Under the pieces are notes generated by a model that did no database searches, had not been told where the DNA came from, and saw only the letters and a list, made by a program, of their open reading frames with translations. A program made the position numbers and the translations under genes. Positions 1 to 8,988 of a DNA stretch of 64,000 bases are shown piece by piece. This DNA is from Cladocopium goreaui (taxonomy: Eukaryota > Sar > Dinophyceae > Suessiales > Symbiodiniaceae). Positions within the stretch are counted from its first letter, which is position 1; each line of letters begins with the position of its first letter. The stretch is from contig CAMXCT020004079.1 in assembly GCA_947184155.2 (NCBI GenBank), forward strand, positions 75,453 to 139,452, given 5' to 3'.

Positions 1-155
1 TAAATGATGGTAAATCTGGTAGCTGGGTGATTGAATCGCCTTCAACTTATGGGGGCAACAAAGGATTGAATAGGTGAACATGATATAATGATAAAGATTA
101 ATATTAAACAGTTGTATCATGGTAAATCATTACTTAACCATGATACAATGATAAT

Positions 156-195
156 CTTACTTTTGCTTAGCGGAATTTTAGAATTTTTTTGGGCC
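156..195 (+). repeat. left terminal inverted repeat of the 3-kb element
   Basis: TTACTT then TTGCTTAGCGGAATTTTAGA and a T-run. The reverse complement of 3088-3126 gives the same core with a 2-bp insertion near the tip and a small difference at the T-run. Confidence 0.75.
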
Positions 196-574
196 TTGTT
201 TTTCTTCAAAGTCAGGGGAGTGGCAGGGGCAGCTAAAAACGAGAATCAAAAATAACTTTGAAAGAAGTAAACGAGAAAACCATGTGTAATAGAAACCTGT
301 TTCCTACCACTGTGCAGACGCATGCCGAACCATCATATATCTCCTATAAGAAATGACGTTTCAATCCCATTAGACTTCGTTTGCTGACCTGATAAACAAA
401 GAAGCTTCAGACGAAACTTGCAAGGTGGGATGCAACCGGTAAATCCATGTACGGAAAAAACACCAAAATAACTTTGCATGGTTTCAACGAGAAATGTTCC
501 TTCGGGGAACGAGGAAAGGAAATAAGTTTCTGAATCTTGAAGCATTGGAACCATTGAGGCTGCACGCGTTTCAT

Positions 575-593
575 TTTAGGCAGAGCAGCTAAA
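575..593 (+). repeat. hairpin with variant loop GCAGAGCAG
   Basis: Arms TTTAG and CTAAA flank GCAGAGCAG, which differs from the CCGGAGCAG loop of the other copies by two bases. It is the weakest member of the family. Confidence 0.45.
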
Positions 594-634
594 TCTGATC
601 CCTAACGTCCCAAAAATGCCAGCACATTGCATGT

Positions 635-664
635 GGCAGGACGGCCGGAGCAGCCAGACCTGCC
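635..664 (+). repeat. constant-loop hairpin, copy 1
   Basis: Loop CCGGAGCAG at 645-653. Inner pair GG/CC and outer arm GGCAGG/CCTGCC are separated by unpaired AC on the left and AGA on the right. Confidence 0.75.
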
Positions 665-722
665 GTCTGCTTGCTGAGCTATCGAAATTTCAAAATTTTC
701 GACTTGCTTTGCCAGTGCATGA

Positions 723-752
723 ACAGGACTAGCCGGAGCAGCTAGTTCCTGT
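723..752 (+). repeat. constant-loop hairpin, copy 2
   Basis: Arms ACAGGA-CTAG and CTAG-T-TCCTGT around CCGGAGCAG (733-741). The ten base pairs are perfect except for one unpaired T four bases after the loop. Confidence 0.85.
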
Positions 753-773
753 CACACATACAAGTCGTACAAG

Positions 774-1193
774 CTAGGCGGCAACCAGCGGGTCCCAAAC
801 GTCATCCTCCTCTTCGTCTCCTTCATTGTTGTCATCGCCATTGCCATCCTGGTTTGTTTTTATTTTTTTAGGCGGAGGCTCCTCAGTCGCCTTGGCTTTC
901 GGCTTGGGCTTCGGTTTCCCAGACGCATTTGCTTTCCTTTTTTTGGTTTCTGTCTTTGCTTTTGGGCCTGGCTTCGGCTTCGGAGTCGGAGTGTGGGTCA
1001 CGACGCCGATGGCTTGCGCATAGTTGTTGTTGAACAAAGGGCTCGACGGGTATGCCATGCTGGTTTGCATCAGGTCAAGTCCCTCCAACAGCTTGCTGTG
1101 GACCTCGTTGTAGGTGACACCAAGGTAGGCCACTCTGTTCTGCAAACAAGCAAAAGCTAGTTTGCCATCTGCTGCCCTCAGATCCACATCCAT
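774..1193 (-). CDS. unrecognised protein fragment with basic, proline-rich tail
   Basis: An open frame of about 139 codons. Residues 1-65 look like a folded segment (for example LAFACLQNRVAYLGV). Residues 70-110 are rich in Lys and Pro (repeated KPKP and PKKIK), resembling nuclear targeting signals, and an acidic stretch (EGDEEEDD) precedes the stop. The frame just upstream on the same strand (1178-1450) runs into this one with a one-base frame change at about 1190, so the two were probably one protein. It lies inside the TIR-bounded 3-kb element. The protein family was not recognised; a decayed element-encoded gene or a captured host gene are both possible. Confidence 0.45.
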   Translation of the reverse strand: MDVDLRAADGKLAFACLQNRVAYLGVTYNEVHSKLLEGLDLMQTSMAYPSSPLFNNNYAQAIGVVTHTPTPKPKPGPKAKTETKKRKANASGKPKPKPKAKATEEPPPKKIKTNQDGNGDDNNEGDEEEDDVWDPLVAA

Positions 1194-1450
1194 CTTCCAA
1201 AGAATGTGTGCAACAGCTCTTCCATCAGCTCAATGGGAGGGCTGAAGAAGCACACTGGCTCTGGCGCGTCCTTCGCACGGTCATTGACCTTGGGCTTGTC
1301 GTCCATATTCGTCCATCCTTCTATTTTGCCTCCCACAGAGATGAGGTGCTTCTTACCATAGAGGTCCTTTTTCTGAGACCATTTCAATGTCCATTCGTCC
1401 GAAAGCCTGGGCAAGAAGTTTTTGGAGAGAGCCTTGGCCGGAGCAGCCAA
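1178..1450 (-). CDS. unrecognised protein fragment, upstream part of the preceding entry
   Basis: About 90 codons with coding-like composition (SDEWTLKWSQKKDLYGKKH, then FFSPPIELMEELLHTFFG). After FFG the frame ends in WMWI-stop, while the +1 frame continues as KMDVDLRAADGK into 774-1193. A one-base indel or an unusual junction at about 1190 would join them. The first in-frame ATG lies within a constant-loop hairpin (copy 3), whose minus-strand reading is MAAPAKA, so the hairpin has either entered the coding sequence or marks an exon edge. The function is unknown. Confidence 0.45.
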   Translation of the reverse strand: MAAPAKALSKNFLPRLSDEWTLKWSQKKDLYGKKHLISVGGKIEGWTNMDDKPKVNDRAKDAPEPVCFFSPPIELMEELLHTFFGRWMWI

Positions 1451-1458
1451 TGGCTCTC
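1427..1458 (+). repeat. constant-loop hairpin, copy 3
   Basis: Arms GAGAGCC-TTGG and CCAA-T-GGCTCTC around CCGGAGCAG (1438-1446). There are eleven pairs and one unpaired T in the same place as in copy 2. Confidence 0.85.
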
Positions 1459-1540
1459 GTGTCCGAGGCAGGGAACGGCCGGGTCAGAAATACCACTAAA
1501 ACAACTGGAGCCAAAAGCGACGACGAACGAGTATTTGGAA

Positions 1541-1613
1541 GCTCCTAAGGAGAGGTCAAATCGTCCTCTCCTTAGGAGCATCGCTAACGATGGCGATGCT
1601 CCTAAGGAGAGGA
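1541..1613. repeat. nested palindromes, first set
   Basis: GCTCCTAAGGAGAGG and its reverse complement flank a 9-bp spacer (1541-1579). The right half then serves as the left arm of a second, 21-bp perfect palindrome (1564-1584 with 1593-1613, loop TAACGATG). A near copy lies at 1681-1752. Confidence 0.8.
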
Positions 1614-1680
1614 CACGGAGAGGACAATGGTATGTTTTGCATGATCGCTTAACGGAATTTCAGTTTCGTCCTCTCCGCGT

Positions 1681-1752
1681 CCTCTCCTTAGGAGCATCGC
1701 CAACGACGGCGATGCTCCTAAGGAGAGGTCAAATCGCCCTCTCCTTAGGAGC
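1681..1752. repeat. nested palindromes, second set
   Basis: A 20-bp perfect inverted repeat (1681-1700 with 1709-1728, loop CAACGACG) overlaps a further GCTCCTAAGGAGAGG palindrome (1714-1752). The loops of the two sets differ by two compensating-looking substitutions (TAACGATG against CAACGACG). Confidence 0.8.
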
Positions 1753-1893
1753 TTGTCAGGGGCAGCGGAGAGGCTCCTAAGAGTCTTTCATCTTGTTTTG
1801 CTGTCATGGATTTCGAGCTCGACGAGCAGCTGGCTTCTGCAAGGCCGCCGCTGTGCAAACAATTTGCTACCATACAAAAATGAGGCTCCCAAG

Positions 1894-1919
1894 CGCCCAG
1901 GCCGGATCAGCCTGTTGCG
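1894..1919 (+). repeat. constant-loop hairpin, copy 4
   Basis: Loop CCGGATCAG (1902-1910), inner arms CAGG/CCTG, outer arms CGC/GCG with unpaired C and TT. Confidence 0.7.
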
Positions 1920-1954
1920 TTCGTCATTGCTGCCTAAGTAAAACTAAGACTTCC

Positions 1955-1986
1955 AAGCGTGCAGGCCGGAGCAGCCTGTCACGCTT
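1955..1986 (+). repeat. constant-loop hairpin, copy 5
   Basis: Arms AAGCGTG-CAGG and CCTG-T-CACGCTT around CCGGAGCAG (1966-1974). There are eleven pairs with the single unpaired T. Confidence 0.85.
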
Positions 1987-2004
1987 CTGCCAGAATTGGC
2001 GATC

Positions 2005-2032
2005 CGAACTCAGCCGGAGCAGCTGATGTTCG
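2005..2032 (+). repeat. constant-loop hairpin, copy 6
   Basis: Arms CGAAC-TCAG and CTGA-T-GTTCG around CCGGAGCAG (2014-2022), with nine pairs and the unpaired T. It coincides with the end of the minus-strand frame at 2010-2583. Confidence 0.85.
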
Positions 2033-2583
2033 ACTTGCCAAAGTCCACATGAAATTCCCCAGTGCGAAGATTAACATCCACACGGCCTTCGTGCACTGCC
2101 ACGAAAAAAAAATCAAACCAGGTGCCCATGTCCAAGTGAACCCCTGCTTGGCTCACTTGCACGAAAAGTGCCATGAGCTCTTCAGCATGAAGAAACTCTT
2201 GCTTGGTATTGTTGGTGAGACCGCATTTAACGCCTTGCATTCGCAGCGGCAACCCTGTGACAATGCGACGGTCTGGGGCTGCATCTAAGTCTGTCAAGTT
2301 GATTGCCGTCAAAATGTCCAAGGCTATCTCCAGGTCCCGCAAACATTTGGCAACGCCGGTGCCATGCAAGTGCTGCCGCATCCAAAAGAACGCATTTCTG
2401 CAATTTTCCACTCTGTCTGGCACTTCATGCAGCGGAAATGCTTTCAGTAATTTAGTGCGAGTTTTGGAAACAAGGGCGAGAAAACTTTCACGTTCATCCT
2501 CAAGCTTTGCAGCCAATCCCCCATGGCTGCCTGTAACCATGACCCAGCCTCTGGGCATGCAGGATCCATGTCCATTTGCTTGA
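2010..2583 (-). CDS. unrecognised protein, probably decayed
   Basis: The most coding-like part of the element: helical, charged sequence (LAAKLEDERESFLALVSK, FFWMRQHLHG, CLRDLEIALDILTAINL, EFLHAEELMALFVQVSQAG) ending DFGKSN just before hairpin copy 6. The frame stays open to 2819, but the upstream part reads poorly in this frame; another minus frame at 2510-2600 (MDAAVKQMDMDPACPEAG) looks better, which suggests a frameshift or an exon border near 2510. No catalytic motif was recognised, so I do not assign a function. Being inside a TIR-bounded element, it may be its former protein or a captured gene. Confidence 0.45.
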
Positions 2584-2619
2584 CAGCCGCATCCATTTGG
2601 ACTTGCCATCGCCAGACCC

Positions 2620-2664
2620 AGCGCATGCAGCCTTGGCCGGATCAGCCAAAGACTGCATGGCGCT
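2620..2664 (+). repeat. constant-loop hairpin, copy 7, longest arms
   Basis: Loop CCGGATCAG (2637-2645). Arms AGCGC-ATGCAG-C-CTTGG and CCAAAG-A-CTGCAT-G-GCGCT give about 16 pairs with small bulges. Confidence 0.85.
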
Positions 2665-2669
2665 GAATG

Positions 2670-2697
2670 TGGCTTTGGCCGGAACAGCCAAAAGCCA
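2670..2697 (+). repeat. constant-loop hairpin, copy 8
   Basis: Loop CCGGAACAG (2679-2687). Arms TGGCT-TTGG and CCAA-A-AGCCA form nine pairs with one unpaired A where the other copies have T. Confidence 0.8.
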
Positions 2698-3087
2698 TCC
2701 GCGGACAAGGACAGGAACTGCAGCAGTTCAGAGCCCAACGCCACGAGAAAAGAAAATAGCGCATGTGCTATCCCTAATAACTTTTCTGCCTTGAAACGTG
2801 TTTCAGAAAGGAGACCCACGAGAAAAACACAAATTACATTGGTGACATAGCTGCTGGGTTGAACCTAACGCTTCCAAACATTAAATTAAGAGTTCAATGG
2901 TCATTTCCCGACTGGAAATCACAGATTGACAGCTGTTTCCAAGTTACCCAGCAAAGTAAAACGCAATGGCGGGTTTACGGGGTCCCTGGTTTTGATGCAG
3001 AAAATAACTTTGCTGAGAGCAAACGAAAAAAGAAAATTAGAAATTTACAAAGAAAAAAAGCAAACATGTTTACACAAAAAGTAGTCA

Positions 3088-3131
3088 AAAAAAAATCTAA
3101 AATTCCGCTAAGCAAAAGCAAGTAATGGGTG
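3088..3131 (-). repeat. right terminal inverted repeat of the 3-kb element
   Basis: An A-run, then TCTAAAATTCCGCTAAGCAA and AAGCAAGTAA. It is the inverted partner of 156-195. Confidence 0.75.
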
Positions 3132-3446
3132 ATGATAATGATAATGGTAATCTACTGTTCATCCATTCATTCTTTGACAAACCATGAGTTCTAGTGGACA
3201 TTCGTGATGGTCCCATCCTGGAGCCAGCCGGATTGAAAAATCCTTCCCTTTTTTGGGGGTCTGATCCCATAGTGGAGATCCGGAAAAAATGTTGGGGATC
3301 TATCTATTTTCAAGATGCATATATATCTATCAGATCTATCTATCTATATGGATCTATCTATTTTCTTGGGGATCTATCTGGTTCTGATCTTGGTGATGAA
3401 AATGGTGATGTACCCTGAATCTTCAAGATGCTCCCTCAGCATCAAG

Positions 3447-3486
3447 GTGAAGGTCTTGGAGGGTTTGAACTTGGACATCCCTGCCA
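3447..3486 (+). CDS. ABC NBD exon 1 (strand before Walker A)
   Basis: Reads VKVLEGLNLDIPA and then the first base of Ser. This matches the family pattern 'xVLxGLNLxIPAG'. Acceptor AAG|G, donor A|GTGCCT (phase 1). Joined to exon 2 it gives IPASQVVALVGPSG, exactly family length. Confidence 0.8.
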
Positions 3487-6400
3487 GTGCCTCGGAAAGC
3501 CGCTGGGTTTCTTGGGATGTTTTTGGTGGATGGTGATCTCCAAAAGATGGACATTTGGGTCACTGATCACCAGGGATACCCTCTGGTAAACATACAAAAA
3601 ACTATGGTAAATCACCATGCTATTAATGGGTTCTATGGCCATTTTCAATAGCTATGTTAGTTTACCAGAGGGTATCTGGATTGGTGGTTTGATGAGTGAG
3701 CTGGCAAATGATGGCTAGTCGTCAGTATCACTTGACATTCGTGGGGACAGGTTGCCACCAGCCATCATGCGGACACTTTCCATTGAACGACATACATAAA
3801 ATTCATGGGATAGACAGCCATTTTAAGCGGCTATTTTTGTACTAAAAATGGAGGAATCCATGGTTCTGACCCATTCCCATTTACTTTTTTGGGGGTTTTA
3901 TTCTTGATGGAGGAATCCATGGTTCTGACCATTCCCAAAAAAATGGAGGAATCCATGGTTCTGACTATCCATGCTTATTCACCCATTCCCATCCTGATGT
4001 TTGTCAATCATAATGTTTATTGTGTATCGGTATTTCTGGGTTATCCCCGACTTCCCAGAATGATGGGAGCATCGGCAGGAAACCTTTCGATTTCATGGCA
4101 ATGGCTTAAGCCATGTTTTCCTGTAGATTCCCCCATCCGTTGATAAGTGATAAGTACAAAAAACCATCGTAATATACCATCAATAGTATGGTATTTGGTA
4201 ATATCTGGGTCAACCTTGGTTAGATACGAACTAGTGCCTTAATCTGTTGCTATCAATGGTAAGATGTACGAACGAGCAAATAGATTTTTTGCCAGGTATC
4301 TAAGATTCACTGGGAGTAATACACCATGAGTATATCATAGTATAATCATTACAACTATATGTCCTCTACAGTATTTGGTAATAGCCATCAATAGCAATAT
4401 ACTATCCATAGTTACCATATAGTGTCTACCATTCACCATTCATTGGTATGTGGTAATATTAATAACATATAGTTCATCTACCATATTTGGTTTATAGTTC
4501 ATCTACCATTTGGCGTCAACATTACTATTATATAATCTACCATCAATTTACTAACATAGTGCCAATGCTGGTAACCACTAATCATTAGTTCATCTAGTAT
4601 CTAATGAACTATACCATTAATAACCATACTAGTTCATTAGATATTCATAGTAGTAATTAATAGTACCATAATAATATACCATGAGATGTTCATTAATAAC
4701 TATACTAGTTTATAACAGTACCATTAATAGTTCATTGGTTAGTTGCCGTGTTGTTCTGAAATGTGCCATGAGTTCCCGGTGCCAAGGCCAAGTGGTAGCC
4801 TTGGTTGGCCCTTCAGGCAATGGCAAGAGCACTGCCACTTGGATCCGATGTGGTGCAGGTTTTTGGGTGAGTTACCCAAGCGAAATAAAGATGAAATTCA
4901 ACCAACTTAATGGGGTTTAATGGCGCTTAATGGAACTTAACAGGTTTCCTTGGGAGCGGTTACTGGAGTTCATGGGGTTTACGAACTGGTTTCCATACTA
5001 CTTTCTTGAAGGAGTTGAAGAATCTCCAAATCCCTGGCCTCACCCACAACTCCATCTCTCGCGTCGCGTTTTGAACAACGCTTATGGCATCCAGCTACTC
5101 GCCACTGCGCGCAGCTCAGCTGAAGCTTCAACAGCCAAGAAGGCACAAGAGGAGAAGCCAATTCGCGAGATGGCGAACCTCGTGAAGAAGAAGAAATCGC
5201 ATGAAGAGGATGGCTGCGAACATCGTGAAGGTTCGTGGAAGGTGAGTTTGGCCAAAAGTCCACATCTTGGAGGGCATTTTGGAGGGCATTTTCCGGAAGT
5301 TCAATTCCGCGTTGGAGGCGACTTCAGGTCCAGAAACTCTCAGTTCTTCCAAGAGGCCGGGGAGTTCGACTGAAGCCGGTGGGGCTTCCTTTCTTTCAGT
5401 GAGATCGGATCTCAGAGTGCACTCACATCACCACTGTAGATATAACCAGCATAACCCTAGCTATTGGAATTATACACTAACTAGCTAACTATTCGGCACT
5501 ACCCTGTAAAGGTGGAACTCAACCGGCAGAAAATGTTGATGTACCTTGCTATAACAGTAGTTGTTTGGCAACAAGCATTTATGTTGGTGCCAGGAAGAGA
5601 TAATGATGGTTGAAGTCAAGAACACTCATTGTGGTTTTGGGATGAAAATTGTTTGGTAATTGAAGACATTGCAAAACCACTGCAAAACCGCAGATGTTGG
5701 TCGCTTTTGGTGTTGAACTATCTCATTTCGGGGTAATCTCTTCCCTCCAATATGAGACACCCTCAAGCACTTGAATTGTAGTGGATCCATTAATCGCTTG
5801 GGGTCCCAAGAATTGTCGATATGTCATATTGTATTCTCATTGTTTGCCTGTTTTATTTTTCTATATATATATATATATTCAATCTGTTTGGGAATATCCC
5901 CGGATATCCCCATTTGCAGTTCTACAAAATCCATGAACATCTGGTTATATCATGGTATACCCTTTTTTGACCGTAAAAAAAACCTTGTCTTTTCGATGAG
6001 TGAAAAGAAACATGAATCCTCCAGTATTCCTTCGATGATATTCCCAGTAGTATACCTATGTGATATTTTGCTTACAGTTATGCACTTATACCCCTTTTTT
6101 GGATTGCTCAATCCCTATTTTGTTGGAATTTCCATAATTATACCCCTCTTGTTGCTGGTGAAAACTCGGATGTTGTATTCCCATTTTGCTGGTATATTAT
6201 CCCCATATAGTGTTATTCCATTCCCAGAAATATATCATATACCATAATATTGCCAGTAATTCCTCACCATAATGTATAACCATAATATACCCATGATACT
6301 GTGGATGAAAGAAATCCTGCACCACCTTGGATGGTTGAAACCCTTTAAATAGTGGGAGAAACTACCTATCAACTGGTGCAGGATTTCTTCCACCCCTCCA

Positions 6401-8957
6401 TTGCCAAACAGCGCTGTTTCACATTAGGTCATCTCTTTGATCAAGCGGCTCTACCATGTCTCAGCAGCTGGGCGATGGTGTGGAATATCATATGGTTCTA
6501 GCTCCAAAAAGGATGGAAATAGCGGTAAAATGGTGGTAAAACCCTGGTGAACCATGGTAAAATGTGGTGAAATCCTATGACGCTAGTGATATATCGTGAT
6601 ATATCTGACATTTGCAAGCCAAAAAGGATAGAAGTGGGTAAAATCCTGCTAAACTCGTTATAAATGAAGCTGGTCAGCCATTCTGCATCTTTTTTCGGCA
6701 TGACAACCATTGGCGGATCAAATGCCATTGCCTGAGGCTGGTGAGATTCTGCTGGATGGAATTCCCATTTGGCATCTCGGTAAGGATCAGCTGCAGGGTG
6801 GGGATTGGACCTACCTTAGCACCAGTTAAACCCAAGCAGTCTTCAGATATACCGGCATCCCCACACTTGGGACCCCATTCAGAGCAGGGCCATGTCGGGT
6901 TGCAACGCTAAATGCCAAAGCAGGGCCATGTCGGGTTCCATGTTAAGGCCCCGGTAACAACCCTTCCTCCAAAGGGCCGAGCCGTGTGAGGCAGTACTCC
7001 CACTGGCACTTCCATCAAGTTGTGTCCATCGTGGGACAGGCGAACAGAGCCGATTGGAACCGGTGCTGGATGTAACCTACAATCCTTGGTGCCCTAGTTT
7101 GGAATCGCTGAGTTGGTGAACATAAACAAAGACATTCACCGGTAGGACATCGCTGAACGAAGGGATCACCCCTATCTCACTTTCACCAGACTTGAAAGTA
7201 ATAAGTGGGGTGCGGATTGTGAGTTCTTGAAATTGCCATTTAGGGGTATGCACCTTGTGACACACCTAAACAACCATCCAAAAATAGCAAGGTTCTGGGT
7301 TTGGTGCTGTTCTTTCTGGTGCATCTGAGTGAATCATCCAGAAAAAACGCCTTGGGGTGATATGTGTTGTTCATGGGGTTGTCTCAAATGTTTGGAACCC
7401 TATGAAAAATCGCATGGCTCAGCTCATGGGCGGGCTTTGGCCCCTAAAATCGCCATCTGTGAAATTGAAGCTCCTTTTTTGATGTGAAATAAGCTTCAAA
7501 TCATCTTGTTGGTTGTATATTATATAGAGAGTGTGTATATATATATATAGTATATCCACCATCCCTGTTCTGCTTTTGCCCCGGCAAAGTGGTGCCCTCC
7601 CAGTTTTGTTTTGTACGAATACAACAGTTATTGGACTTATGTAGATCCCAACTTATGGAAAACCACCTATAAGTTAGCTTACAAACTCCATCCACTACCC
7701 TTAAACCTCCATTAAAACCACTCTTTCGGTGGGATTTGGCACCTTTCCCGGGCATCAAAAAAACCCTCCAGGAGCCAGTCCTCTTCGCCCGCAGCATCCG
7801 CGAGAACATCTTGCTGGGCCTGGCGAATCCCAAGGAGGTGGCCGGGAAAGCCATTCCCGCCAGTGCCGTGGCACATCGTGGCCCCGCGGTGGACCAACAA
7901 GGCCAAGAAGGTACCCCAAAATCCAACCTGTTTGAACATCATCTCGACAATTCTTTCATGGACAGTCACATGGTTAGAGCACTACCCTCTGGTAAACTAA
8001 CATAACTATACATAACTATGGAAAATCATCATTTTTCAATGGGTAAATCAACTATTTCTATGGCCATTTTCAATAGCTATGTTAGTGTACCAGAGGGTAG
8101 CCGTGAACGCCCAGAGTTCAATGACATTCGCATGATATTCAATAGTTTAAGTAGAACTTCATATCAGGGTGATTCTCTATGATGTTCATTTACCATATTT
8201 CATCATGATCTAAAACGTGAACATCAGTGGGGTTGTCACAAAAATGTTGGGAAAAGCTCAAACTTGGATTGCCTTTGATGGTGTTGAACATCGTTCTCTC
8301 TGTAATTTGCTGGGTGTAGTTCATGTCCAGACACACCCACATGACCCTCAAAAATGCTTCAATAGTTCAGGTACGATCTTGAAAAGCCTCCATAGTTTTG
8401 AAATGTCTTGAAAATGTTTTAAAGTCAACAAAGGGGATCAATGTTTTGATGACAGCATCAGTTGGAACATCCATGGCACAGAACCACCACATCATCCCTT
8501 TTTCACCAAAAAACATCCACGGCACGCCGCACGCCGCGGTAGCAAATTGCAAGCGGTTAGACCATGAATGATGGTCTTGGGATAAAAAGCCATGGTCTTG
8601 GAATACATAAATACCATGAATTAGTATGCCTAGAATTTCAATTAAATCATGAATGATTGTCTTTTGAATCATACAAGCCGTCTTGGGATACCCCAACATT
8701 TCAGCGACCCAAAAAGACGTCCAAAAATCTCAGGTGACGTCAATGTGAGCGAGGATGAGATACGAGACTTTGCGAGGAAAGCGAACGCCGATGATTTCAT
8801 CTGCCGGATGAATCAAGGCAGATGGATGGGTTGATCGGAAAACCAATGGACATAAATTGGGCATAACCAGGTAACGACCACAGGTTGGGATACAACATCT
8901 CTAACTATTGATCATTATAATATATATATATACATCGCCACTTAATATGTGGATGGT

Positions 8958-8988
<31 letters not shown>

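Larger units (their letters stand above)
156..3131. mobile_element. 3-kb element with terminal inverted repeats, probably a DNA transposon relic
   Basis: The two ends carry matching inverted repeats of about 32 bp built on TTGCTTAGCGGAATTTTAGA. The octamer ATGATAAT lies just outside both ends (148-155 and 3132-3139) and may be an 8-bp target duplication, but ATGATAAT-like words are common here, so this is weak. Inside are minus-strand coding-like frames broken by frame changes, two large palindromes and a cluster of short hairpins with a constant loop. The element lies just upstream of the first recognised ABC transporter exon and is probably in an intron of that gene. No transposase motif was recognised, so the class is unknown. 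Confidence 0.6.

Noticed and set aside
4834-4866. Extension of ABC exon 2 to the GTGAGT at 4867
   Set aside because: It would join in frame to exon 4 as TATWIRCGAGFW, but the 36-nt exon at 6428 (VISLIKRLYHVS) fits the family far better with GC donors on both sides.
7818-7910. Extension of ABC exon 6 (LANPKEVAGKAIPASAVAHRG)
   Set aside because: The frame is open and ends at a GT in the right phase, but it would insert about 30 residues between NILLG and DVNVSEDEI, which the family does not have. The GC donor at 7818 gives exact family length.
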